A stretch of 64,000 nt of DNA from assembly GCA_033439265.1 (NCBI GenBank), contig JAVTVX010000035.1, forward strand, positions 18,998,001 to 19,062,000, given 5' to 3'. Both the position numbers and the translations under genes were made by a program. The notes beneath the pieces were generated by a model. The model was not told the origin of the DNA. It did no database searches and saw only the letters and a list, made by a program, of their open reading frames with translations. This DNA is from Dillenia suffruticosa (Eukaryota; Streptophyta; Magnoliopsida; Dilleniales; Dilleniaceae). Below are positions 25,101-35,601 of the stretch, one piece after another. Position 1 is the first letter of the stretch. Each line of letters begins with the position of its first letter.

Positions 25101-27292
25101 TCATATGGTTGACCACACTAATTTGAGATTATGGTTTAGGTGAATTGAGTTAATTTGTGGGTCTAAAGTCCTAGACATATATGCCAACTATGAAAGAGGT
25201 GCAATGGAATGCAAATACCAATAATTACAATAGGACTCATTCATAGGGCTCAAAGGCAATAATCGAGAAATTGCTAAATAGTACAATGTTTGTTTATAGG
25301 CGGAGGTGCTACAGAATGATGAAAGACTAGTTTTCCCATTTCACAGGAAAGTTTTCTTATTTAAGCAGAAGTTTTGCACTTACAATTCTTTTTTTATCAA
25401 AATAATTTTAAGCAACAAAATCATAACAACTAGGTCTAGTACATTACAAGTAACTCGATGAAAATCACTTTGTCTTGTGTAGTATCAACAATAAGAACTT
25501 CATTTCAAATTCTCAGGCCACCTTAAAGCCTTAAACCTGGCTGTGACTGGATTTGGCAATGAATAATTTAACTTACACCACTTGTCCTTTTTTAACCTCC
25601 TTAAATGTCCAAAATGGTAACAAACCCCCCCTAAAAAATCCTCAATAGACACATGTAATTGTCCTCTTTATTTGAGCTCATGAGACTAGCATACCATTTC
25701 ATGCAAATAACAAATCATGACCTTACGAATTTCAGTAACTAGTGAGCTTGATAGACATGTTCGATTTTCTTCACTAACTGAGCTAGTGAGACTAGCATTT
25801 CAATTCATTTCATATAAATAGCAAATCATGACCTCATGAATTTCAATAACTCATCACATTAATTGTTAAATGAAGAAGAAATTGTTTACTTGGGGAAAAA
25901 AACCACCACATAACTGTTGCTAATACTCTAGTCCAGACCTTGCTATGGTTCTTCCAAGCTCAATTTAGGTCTCACATAAGAATTGTATTTCTTCCATCTT
26001 TCTTCTGTCTTTGTGGGTCAGAATTTCTTGTTAAAATTGCCAAACCCTCCCTAATGAGGTAAGTAGTATCATAGTTTCTATTAAAACCTAACACAAAAGG
26101 CTCAACAAATAAATTCCTCTCTTGGCACAAGTTCCCCAACAAGCTTTGCTGCCATCGAGGGGCATATCTGGTTGTCACATCTAAATTCAATTAGACAGAC
26201 TTAAGAGATTGTGTATAGGTCCTTAAAGCATTTTGCGTCAATCAATTCACCTCTATCATGGCTTCAATTGGCAGTTGGGGCACTTGGCATTTTATAAAGG
26301 CCAAATTTCATCGCAATACTCCATTGAGTTCCAGAACTTGTATCTGGAGGCATGTCAGAGCAGCACAATTTGGAATGAATAAAAGTGAAAACTGGCTGAA
26401 CTAGGCATTTTTCATACATTGTACAACACGCTCTCTATCTGGTGTATGTGTTTGTAATTTGTATGCTACGAATCCTTTTTTGTATGGAAAATAAGAAATT
26501 ACTATTAAGGAGTAAGAATTACATCAAGAAGGATCAAGCATCCTGACAACACACAACAAAAGGAAGTCTGACTGATTTTTATGTTTTTCGTAAGCTCAGG
26601 TGTTAACCTTATTTGAGTTGGTAAAATACATGCACCAAGAGGCATATCAAACACACAACAACTCCGTACTGTGCACACATCTTCCTCAGACTTGAATTAA
26701 CATTGCTACTTTTCTGACCAGTGTGTTCATGCCTCTTAAATATGTCCAAGAAGCCCAAAACAAAAAGGGTGATGTGAAAACTCTTCATGAACTATAGATA
26801 GCAGTACAGTTCATAGGTGTAACAAATAAGCTACTACAGGACAATCATCATAGCATGAGGAAGCAACACAACTTAAATCTATCGAATTTTTTTCATCGTC
26901 TCTATCACATTTATTTAGTGGCAAAAAAAATGAAATAAAATAAACAGCAACCCATAATTCAAAGTTTAGACACTTGTCCACTACCCATAAGTACTGATTG
27001 TTGAACTTGCTATGTCAATCTAAGCAAGTAGAGCCTGTTCGGTTAAGTTCTCCACCATACAACACTCCCATGGCTCTGGTACCATCTATGTATGGATGGC
27101 TATTGGCTTCTTTCTTATTAATTTTTAGGATACCCTAAACCCAATCCAGATTATATCCCTACCCTGACAACATAGTCAACTTCAAATTTTATCATTTTTC
27201 TAATCAACCAAAATGATCCAACAGTGAAGATGATCATAAACAAATCAACACACCTGCATTGCAGGACAAGTTTCCATTTCCGATGAGCTCAT
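12985..27292 (-). CDS. RPN13: 26S proteasome regulatory subunit RPN13 (ADRM1), ubiquitin receptor
   Basis: Thirteen coding exons on the minus strand: 27292-27254, 24446-24354, 24174-24115, 22708-22670, 22583-22509, 22351-22285, 21853-21772, 14516-14398, 14216-14202, 13730-13636, 13555-13478, 13384-13330, 13136-12985. Phases close exactly to 969 nt (322 residues), close to the usual plant length. Residues 1-13 read [13 protein letters not shown]. The Pru ubiquitin/RPN2-binding domain (about 14-124) contains [41 protein letters not shown] and [13 protein letters not shown] variable linker follows. The C-terminal DEUBAD/UCH37-binding domain (about 195-310) contains [56 protein letters not shown] and [15 protein letters not shown]13 sits on the proteasome lid/base and delivers ubiquitinated substrates and the deubiquitinase UCH37. 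The ATG is chosen because it opens this known N-terminus. Introns are large (7.25 kb at 14517-21771; 2.8 kb after exon 1) and one exon is only 15 nt. No lesion seen. Confidence 0.93.
14202..14216 (-). other. 15-nt micro-exon of RPN13
   Basis: Fifteen bases between a TTGCAG acceptor and a GTAAT donor. It joins in phase with the flanking exons to encode EDPDG, directly before the [10 protein letters not shown] start of the DEUBAD region. Skipping it would keep the frame and delete five residues. Confidence 0.75.
14232..14262. repeat. (AG)n microsatellite
   Basis: About fifteen AG units within the short intron between the micro-exon and the upstream exon of RPN13. Confidence 0.9.
14517..21771 (-). 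other. 7.25-kb intron of RPN13
   Basis: Intron 7, flanked by coding exons in matching phase (AG|A for Arg). It contains an A-run at 14642-14672 and an hAT-like element at 16063-16904. The remainder is low-complexity or unclassified sequence. I found no convincing nested gene. A block at about 18230-18900 may be a decayed retroelement but gives no recognisable domain. Confidence 0.7.
16063..16904. mobile_element. hAT-like non-autonomous element in RPN13 intron
   Basis: The two ends are inverted relative to each other: left AGAAGTTAAAAGTGAAAAGCG, right (reverse complement) TAGTTAAAATCCCGCTTAAA. Subterminal GCGCTT/AAGCGC motifs lie on both sides, such as CTTAAGCGC near 16137 and GCGCTT near 16787, 16834 and 16869. 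It is flanked by GTTTTTGGCA (16053-16062) and GTTTTTGGTA (16905-16914), a plausible slightly diverged 8-10 bp target duplication as expected for hAT insertions. The interior is A-rich and GA-rich with no transposase. Its layout and GAAGA/ACAGAGGA-type interior resemble the element at 41009-42094. Confidence 0.55.
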
Positions 27293-29495
27293 AGTTTGCT
27301 TCTAATGCCCTCCTAAATCAGAGCTGGAACAAAGTTAAGAACCATCCAAGTTATTGGTGGCTTTATATAGGAAAGACATAATAGCATAAACCCCAAAAGA
27401 ATCACATATAAAAACAGAGTTCATATCCATAAACATTGCATCAATTCAACATTTCACTTACTTGGGAAATGTTGCAACTACGCCTTCAAAATGCCAAAGC
27501 TAAATGGCTCGACCGAAGATTAGGGCTTTTATATTTTCGTTAAAGTAGATTAGAAAGTCTTATTGATTCTAAACAAGAAAGTGAAGAAGTGATAGAGAGA
27601 GGGAGAGGGAGAGGGGAACGGGGACGGGGAGAGAGAAAGACGGCAACCTGCGAGGTTAGGATGATTGTGACGGTGGGGGAGGGCGAGGTTGAGTTACGTC
27701 TGCATAGGATTTTCCTTGGATTCAGAATGTTGACTACTTCTCCTTGAAGCTTCCCAAATTCATTGCTGTTACGTCCCGTGATAAAGCATTATTGCAGATT
27801 TCACCCCAGGTGGACTAAGGCCGGGATGGACATGGTTGGGGCCTGGGCTAATAATGAGGCCCAATGACCCAACTAGACTAAGGTTATTTAGGCTGATCAA
27901 GGTATGAATTCTTTTTTTTTTATTACACAATAATTCAAATTCTAAATTTTAAGATTAAGGGAGGAGAATTATGACCACCAATCTATCCTCTTAAGGACGA
28001 TCAAGGTATGAATTCAAGTTTAACTCAAAGTAAAAATATTTTAAGTCAAATTTTAACACAATTTAAACTTAATCACTCCAGTTCAGTTTTAGAAAATTTA
28101 TAATTTATGGATTAATTTTGAGTTCACATGATTTAATATCAAATTTTTTAGGAGAATAAATTAAAAATAAATTTAACGATATGAAAAATGAGCTTATGAA
28201 TTTAATTAGAATATTTTTTTTAGTTCTTTACATAAAAATTGAAGTTAATAGAAATAATGAGAAAAATACATTTGAAGATAGAGAAATCCAAATTATGGGT
28301 TTAGAAGTAAAATAATTCTCATATTTGAGATTTCTTGAAAATTATTTTTGATTTTTGAGTTTTGATCGATCATATTGATATTCATGTAACTTTATTTTTC
28401 TTTGTATCATATTTATTTGAAATTCATTATTATTATTATTATTTTTGTTCCCTGGATTTGGTTCACTGTCGAATATTCGAAACTTTACTCCGATTAATCT
28501 CGGCTGAGATGCTGTCAGATCTCAATCGAGAGAGAACTCTCCCAATATCGTTTTTGTCACTATCAAAGACTCAAATCCCGGTTCTTGATGTGGGGTGTTA
28601 GTGTTCTTCCCACTAGACAAACGAAGCGTCGGTTGAAATTTATTATTATAATTGATAATTTCAACAAGAAATGTGCGAAAGAATGCCCCATGAACTTACC
28701 CTAAAATACAACCAACCTCCTAAGCTTTCAAAAATTACTAAACTTTTCACCGATTATGAAAATCATGGTGGTGGCCACAGCCATGACCGCCTTTGTTCAC
28801 TTTTCCATCTCTTTCTCTACTTCTCTATGTTCTCTTTGTTTCTCAACTCTATGTGACAACCATTATAGAAACTCATCATACAATCTGAATTTAGATATGA
28901 GTCACAAGATTTGCTTACTTTGAGAGAAATTTTTGTGTAATAAAGTGAGAATATTCTACTGCCTAGTGTTGAAAAAATCTAGCGCAGAAAAGAACAAGTA
29001 CATGATAATTGTTTCCATTCATTTTCCAAGAACTTTTATGCAGGTTACACTCTTTATATACTCTCAAAGCCACTAACTCATTACACGATTCATCTACACC
29101 ATTGCCAGCGGACAAATGTGAATCTGCGATCACTGATAGATACGGGTCAAGTGTTGTTTGATTTTTTGGTTGCTGAATTGACTCATTGAGCTAGATCTGG
29201 TTGTTTTGGAGGGAAAAGGCAAACTCTTCTGCTTTGTTTAACTGGAGGATCTGTGATTATTTTAGTTAAAAAGTAAGATAGTAGGTTGTTGAGTTACACT
29301 CAGAGAAGCACACCAATGGTCAGGTTGATGTACAAGTCCTCCCAGACTAGCTCCAATATGCTGTAGAATCAAACCGGGCCTGAAATTAATAAGCAGACTG
29401 ATCTAGAGCCTAGGGAGTGTTTTCATTCTTGGCTTACCTTGTCCATAGCGCAAGTCTTGATCTGTTAAACCCTTTTGAGTGCTATGATGCCCTCA
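27293..29495. other. RPN13 leader/promoter and intergenic region
   Basis: About 27300-27700 should hold the RPN13 5' UTR and promoter, including a GA-rich tract at 27595-27640 that is CT-rich on the coding strand. The remainder up to the copia LTR is AT-rich. No coding region could be supported, although 28450-28600 and 29405-29490 have short open stretches. Confidence 0.4.
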
Positions 29496-29852
29496 TGACT
29501 TCCAAGAGGACGGTGGCCCATCACCCTCCATACCCTGCAAAATCATTCATAAAAATAAGGGATTCTTCACTCATTAAAAGGGTAACCAAGTACGGAGCTC
29601 AATAATGGTTGTTGATGGCACAACCATTATAAATAGGGGTAACCATAACAAGAGTTCCTAAACTCAATTCATTAGTCTCACACACCACTAGAGAGAATTG
29701 AGAGCTTGGAAGGTTTCTTGCACGTCCAGAGGTGCTGAGAAGGGAGTTACAATTGTTGAAATCCATGGCTGGAGATATACTTTGCTTCCGCTTGTTTTTT
29801 GGTTCAATTTTGTTTTGTAATTCTTATATTAGACTTGTATGAACATTTTACA
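29496..29852 (+). repeat. copia 5' LTR
   Basis: Contains the promoter-type TATAAATA box at 29628-29635. Ends in TACA directly before the primer-binding site. Confidence 0.85.
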
Positions 29853-29854
29853 TT

Positions 29855-29867
29855 TGGTATCAGAGCC
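29855..29867 (+). promoter_or_regulatory. copia primer-binding site (tRNA-iMet)
   Basis: TGGTATCAGAGCC, two bases after the LTR end; the standard reverse-transcription priming site of plant copia elements. Confidence 0.9.
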
Positions 29868-31339
29868 ATTAGAATCTTTGTCTGCATTTTTCGACAAAAT
29901 TTTTAATTTTTTTTTATGAATTTTTTAAAAATTGGCCCAAATTTGAGTAAATTTTGGAGTTTTGAGGTTGGAAATGAGTTTTGTATGAAATTTCGGATGA
30001 TTTTATGTTTTCAAAGCAAAAAATAAAGTTTTTTGGCACTTTCCGGCAACATTTCGGCATTCAGACCCTACAGATCCAGGTCGGGACCCCTCGAGGTCCA
30101 TTCGGGTGAAGAAGACCCGGATGCAGACCAAAACGTCGTTTTGGTCTACAATTGTTTAAAATAACGGATCTGCCCAAAAACTTTCTGTAATTACGAAATT
30201 GCCCAAAACGTTTCTGATCTTTTGCAATCTGGTCCCTATGACCTTTCAAAAACTCACAAACTTTTAAGTTGTTGCACATTGATCCCCGGCCTTTATGAAA
30301 AACCCGATAAACCTTGAAATGTTACAGATTGGTCCTAATAAATTTTGAAATGTTACAGATTAGTCCTTTGGACTTAAAAAAAGTTGAAAATTTTAGTTTT
30401 TTTTTTATTTTAAATTTATATTTGGGTCATTTTTGAGAATTTGAAATTAAATTTTTTAGATTTATGTGTATTATGGTATTACACATAAATAAAAATTTGT
30501 TTATTTTTCATAAATTAATTTTTATATGGTATTTTACACATTGAGGGACGTGTAAAATAAAAGTTAAGACCCGTACAAAATTATAAACTCATTGAAACTT
30601 TATGATTTTATATAAATTAATTTTTGTATACTTTTGGCATATAAAGACGCATGCAAAATAAAGGTTAAAAACTTACATAAAATTGAAAGAAAATATTCTT
30701 GTGATTCGTATGATTTTTTATTGTTAGGGTATGGCCACAACAACTCTAATATTAAAGAAATTATATATATTGATGTACTTTTGACCACATAAAATGAAAA
30801 ATATTATTTGTGATTATTTATTTTTGTGTGACAAATTTTATCCCACAGAAATTTTTGTCATATTAAAAATAATTATCAGGATTAGATGGTAAGACTGGAT
30901 AACCTAGTTATGTGGATAGTCTACCTGACTTTAGAGTTTTCTCCTATAAGGTTTTTCGAATTCAGCAGATCAAGTGCATGTTTAGGAAAATCTTGTTAAG
31001 AAAACGGGGATGAGTCTAATATTGGCTGATTTTTAAATGGTCTCATGTGACCCACCACCTTCCTGGGGACTTTCCTGTTGCACGTGTAATGTTGTCTCGT
31101 AGGAAAGTTCTAATTTAGAGAAAGATTTTATATATAATTTTTCCTAATTAGCCTACAGACATTAGAAAATTAAGTAATCTTGTCAGTCTTTTCATAAAAT
31201 ATAATAAATCTAATATGAATTAGAAATTCAGCCCACTGGCAATTTCTATATCAGGAGATTTATTTTATATGTTTTATATTGGTAAATATATGTTAAAGGC
31301 TCAACTAAAATTTATAAGTATTTTTGTTACAGCTATATA

Positions 31340-32085
31340 AACTATTGATATCGTTGAAATTCTCATATTAAATGGTGGAACTATAAAGTGTGGAATGAGA
31401 AAATATTTCTTAATTTAGGATGGCGTGACTTAGATTATACTATCAGGTATGACGAGCCACCTAAGATAATGGATGACATCTCTACAGCGGACAAAACTCT
31501 TTATGAGCGCTGGGAGCGATCTAATCGTCTCAGTACAATATTCATTAAGTATAAAATATCAACTGGCATCCGCGGCTTCGTCAATCACCATAATGACGTC
31601 TGTGCCCTTCTTAAGGCAATTGATGAGCAATTCGAGACGTCTGATAAAGCTCTTGCTAGCATCTTGATTATGGAGTTCTCATCAAAGAAACTCACCACTG
31701 TCCACGGAGTGCGCGAACACATCATGAGAATCCGAGATATAATGGCCCAACTAAAAACTCGTGAAGTGGAGATGTCTGAATCCTTCATAGTGCACTATAT
31801 TCTGAACACCCTTCCACAACCTTATAGTCCCTTCAAAATTTCCCATAACATACATAAGGCTCAATGGTCCACAATGAGTTGATGACCATGTGTGTACAGG
31901 AAGAATGGAGGTTGCTCATGGAAATGAAAGAGAGAACAAGTAGCGCACATTTGGTCAGGAAATGAAAGGCGAAAGGAAAAACCAAGCTGAAAGAAAAGGC
32001 AAAGGGACCTATCCCAATTGTAAAAAAGGAGTCTACGTATTTATTCTGTAAAAAGAATAGACACATAAAGGATTGTGCCAAATTT
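31340..32085 (+). pseudogene. copia gag (UBN2-type) relic
   Basis: The main open segment (31388-31882) contains GWRDLDYTIR, LYERWERSNRLS and HYILNTLPQPYSPFK, typical of copia gag. The frame shifts near 31880. The continuation (NELMTMCVQEE) leads to a degenerate zinc knuckle near 32035-32085, where YLFCKKNRHIKDC has lost the first Cys (Tyr instead). Confidence 0.8.
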
Positions 32086-32149
32086 TAGAAATGACTTATT
32101 GTTATAGGTGCGGAAATCTCTTTTGTATGTTTTGAATCTCTTATAATTG

Positions 32150-33125
32150 AGACTTCTTATGACACATGATCGATTGATTCTGGATACTCAATTCATATTA
32201 CGAATGTATTGCAGGGCTTGTAAAACCTGTGAAAACCAGTGGGTCGTGAGCAATTCATCTATTCAGGAAACAAGATGAGCTCGCATGTAGAAGCCATTGG
32301 AGATTGCAAACTCATTTTGACTAGTGGACATGTCTTGTAATTGGAAAGAATTTTTTATGTACCAAGTTTTTCTAGAAATCTAATTTCTGTATCAAAACTT
32401 GTACAATTCGGATATTTTTTCCAATTCAATAATACAATGACATTACTTTTGCATTCAAATGTCGTTGGTACCAGTCTATTGATTGATGGACTATACGGAA
32501 TTAATTTGTAAGATAACACATGTTGTAACACAATACATCTTGGTGTGAAAATATGTGCCATAAATGAAAATTTTTCTATGTTGTGGTATCGGAGATTATG
32601 ACATATTTTCATCGAAAGGGTTAAAAAGTTGAAAAATGATGGAGTACTTAGTATTCTAGAGTTTATTCATTTTGAAATCTGTGTAGACTGTATTAAGGGT
32701 AAATAGTCCAATAAGTCAAAGAAAGGTGCCAAGAGGAGCTCAGATCTGTTAGAGATCATTCATACAGACATATGTTGTCCAGATATGGACTCATACGACT
32801 AAAGGTATTTTATCACTTTTATTGATGATTACTTACGTTATATATATCATTATCTCCTTCGCCATAAGTATGAGACATTGGATATTTTTAAGGTTTTCAA
32901 CATAAAAGTAGAGAAATAATGCGATAAGCAAATAAAGATAGTGAGATCGGATATAGGTGGAGAATACTAGGGGAGGTATACTGAAGATGGACAAGCACCT
33001 GGTCTATTTGCTAGATTTCTTCAAGAAACCGGAATTGTCGCCAAATATACCATGTCTGATTCTCCAGACCAAAATAGTGTGGCTGAAAGAAAAAATCGGA
33101 CATTGTTAGATATGGTAAGGAACAT
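32150..33125 (+). pseudogene. copia protease and integrase relic
   Basis: The protease site reads DSGYSIHIT (about 32175). The integrase core shows IHTDICCPDMDS (first Asp, about 32760), FITFIDDYLRY (about 32815) and PDQNSVAERKNRTL (Glu, about 33070). Several in-frame stops interrupt it, and the integrase ends abruptly near 33125-33165, where the expected C-terminal part is missing. Confidence 0.8.
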
Positions 33126-33524
33126 GTTACAAATTCTATTGTCCATCTTATCATACTAGATTTTGAGAAACGCAAAATTTCTTGAAAATCACTTGATTAG
33201 TGGGAGGGATTCCTTTCAAGACTTAGTCCAGTACCCATAGACGTTGACCCGATTACAGATGACAATCAAATATTCTACAATCTGTAGCCCTTTCCTAGAG
33301 AGACTGTTGAGCCGACATTAAGGAGATCTGTTAGGATTAAAAGGTCAGCAATATCTAGTAATTATGTAGTCTACCTCCAAGAGTCTATTTACAATGTTGA
33401 TACAGTAGATGATCCTGAGTCGTTTTCACAAGCCATAATCTCTAACGATTCGAGTTTGTGGCTGGAAGTCATGAAAGATAAGATAGACTCCATGACAAGT
33501 AATAGAGTTTAGGATCTTGTAAAG

Positions 33525-35003
33525 TTGCCCGATGGGGAAAAACTCATTGGATATAAATGGGTTTTTAAGACAAAAACTGACTCATTTGGCAATATTGAGA
33601 AATATAATATCAGACTTGTTGTTAAAGGATTTACTCAAAGGGAAGAAATAGATTATTCAGAGATCTTTTCTCCAGTATCTAAGAAAGATTCCCTCATTTT
33701 GGCGATTGTTGCACATTTTGACTTAGAGTTGCAACAAATGAATATGAAAACGGTATTTTTGAATAGAGAACTAGAAGAAGAGGTTTATATATATCAACCT
33801 GAAGGATTTTCCTCTAGTGATTGTGAGAATTTGATTTGCAAACTTAATAAATCTATATATGGATTGAAGCAAGTCTCTTGCCAATGGTATTTAAAATTCT
33901 ATTAGACAGTCTTTTCATTCGGTTTTGAAGAAAATATTGTGGATCAGTGTATATACCAGAAGATAAGTGGGAGTAAAATTTGCTTCCTAGAGTTACATAT
34001 GGATGATATTCTACTTACAACCAATGATAAAGAGATGTTGCATGAGATGAAACAGTTCCTTTCTAAGAACTTTATTATGAAAGATTTAACTGATATATCT
34101 TATATCATTGGTATTAAAATATATCGAGATAGATTTTATAGGATTCTCAGACTATCTCAAGAAACCTATATTAAGAAAGTTCTTAAGAAAGTTCTTAAGA
34201 AATACAGAATGCATGACTGTTTACCGAGTGTATCTCCTATCATCAAAGGTAACCGGTTTAGTTTGGATCAGTATTCCAAGACGGAATTGGAAAGAGAACA
34301 AATGACCAATATTCCGTATGCTTCCGTAGTTGGAAGTTTTATGTATGCACAGGTCTATATCTGACCTGATATAGTGCATGCAGTTGGAATGTTAGAACGA
34401 TATCAAAGTAATCCCGGTTTGGAGAATTGGAAGGCTACAAAAAAGATGTTACGGTACTTGCAAAGCACCAAGAACTACATGCTCACATATAGGAGGACCG
34501 ACAATTTTAAGGTGATCGGATACTCGGATTCGGACTTCGTTGGCTGTGTTGATTCTCGAAAATCAACATCTGGATATATTTTTGTTCTGGCCAGTGAAAC
34601 TATATCGTGGAGGAGTGCTAAGCAGACATTGACTGCGACCTCTATTATGAAAGCTGAATTTGTGGCGTGTTTTGAGACTACATCACAGGCGGTGTGGCTA
34701 CGAAATTTCATGGCTGGGTTAAGGATTTTGGACTCTATATCTAAGCCATTAAGCATATTTTGTGATAATTGGGTTGCGGTATTTCTGACTAAAAATAATA
34801 AGAGTAGTAGTCGAAATAAATACATCGACATTAAGTATTTAGCTATAAGGGAATATATATTGGAAAATAAGGTTGTAATCCAATATCTAAACACCAAATG
34901 TATGTTTGCTAATCCCCTGATTAAAGGTATGTCTCCAATTAAATTCAGGGATCATGTTGTAAATATGGGTTTAAATCCCAATTTTAATGGAATTTCGAAT
35001 TGA
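33525..35003 (+). pseudogene. copia reverse transcriptase (RVT_2) and RNase H relic
   Basis: RT pieces are IGYKWVFKTKTDSFGNIEKY, MNMKTVFLNRELEEEVY (the catalytic Asp of MDVKTAFL is Asn), KSIYGLKQ and HMDDILLT (both Asp of the YMDD-type box kept, Tyr changed to His). Stops at about 33903 and 34362 split the frame. RNase H (34374-35003) keeps GYSDSDFVGCVDSRKSTSGY, MKAEFVA and FCDNWVA. The Asp-to-Asn change would by itself disable the polymerase. Confidence 0.88.
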
Positions 35004-35252
35004 ATTTTTTCATATAAGAATTTGTGCACATTCCAGTTTTGAGAAAATTTCAAGAAAATGGATCTCGAATAAACATATAGTTTATTCATAAAGATGATTA
35101 CCATGAGGATAGAGAGTAGCATGCATTGTGATACACAGGAGACAATACTCATTGAATTAGAGTATTTGTCACTGTGATTCATATGTACTTTTTCCATTGA
35201 GTTTCGATTTGGATAAAGTCACCAAGTTGGGTGAGTGGACCAAGTGGGAGAA

Positions 35253-35601
35253 TGTAAGAACAGGAGGGTGGCCCATCACCCTCCATACCTTGTAAAACCA
35301 TTCCTGAAAGTTTCACTCACCAAAGGGGTAACCAAGTATGGAATTCAATGATGGTCGTTGACGACACAACCATTATAAATATGGGTAACCATAGCAAGAG
35401 TCTCTAAACTCAATTCATTAGTCTCACACACCATTTAGAGAGAGAATTGAGAGTTTGGAAGGTTTCTTGCACGTCCAGAGGTGCTGAGAAGGGAGTTACA
35501 TTCGCCAGAATCCATGGCTGAAGGTATACTTTGTTTCTGTTTATTCTTTGGTTCAATTTTATTTTATAATTCATGTATTAGACTTGCGTGAATATTTTAC
35601 A
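35253..35601 (+). repeat. copia 3' LTR
   Basis: Aligns with 29496-29852 along its length. The TATAAATA box at 35374-35381 is conserved. Starts TGTAAGAACAGG after the polypurine tract. Confidence 0.85.

Larger units (their letters stand above)
29496..35601 (+). mobile_element. Ty1/copia LTR retrotransposon, degenerate
   Basis: Two related LTRs (29496-29852 and 35253-35601) begin TG and end CA. The PBS TGGTATCAGAGCC (29855-29867) matches the 3' end of initiator tRNA-Met, and a purine-rich tract (CAAGTGGGAG, 35241-35250) precedes the right LTR. Between them lie gag, protease, integrase, RT and RNase H relics in copia order. Stops, a gag frameshift and a missing block between integrase and RT show it is inactive. 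In a 107-base comparison of the two LTRs I counted 11 differences, 10 of them transitions, so the insertion is old. No convincing 5-bp target duplication remains. Confidence 0.92.

Noticed and set aside
29855..29867. tRNA-Met-like sequence
   Set aside because: Only 13 bases, directly after an LTR: a primer-binding site, not a tRNA gene.
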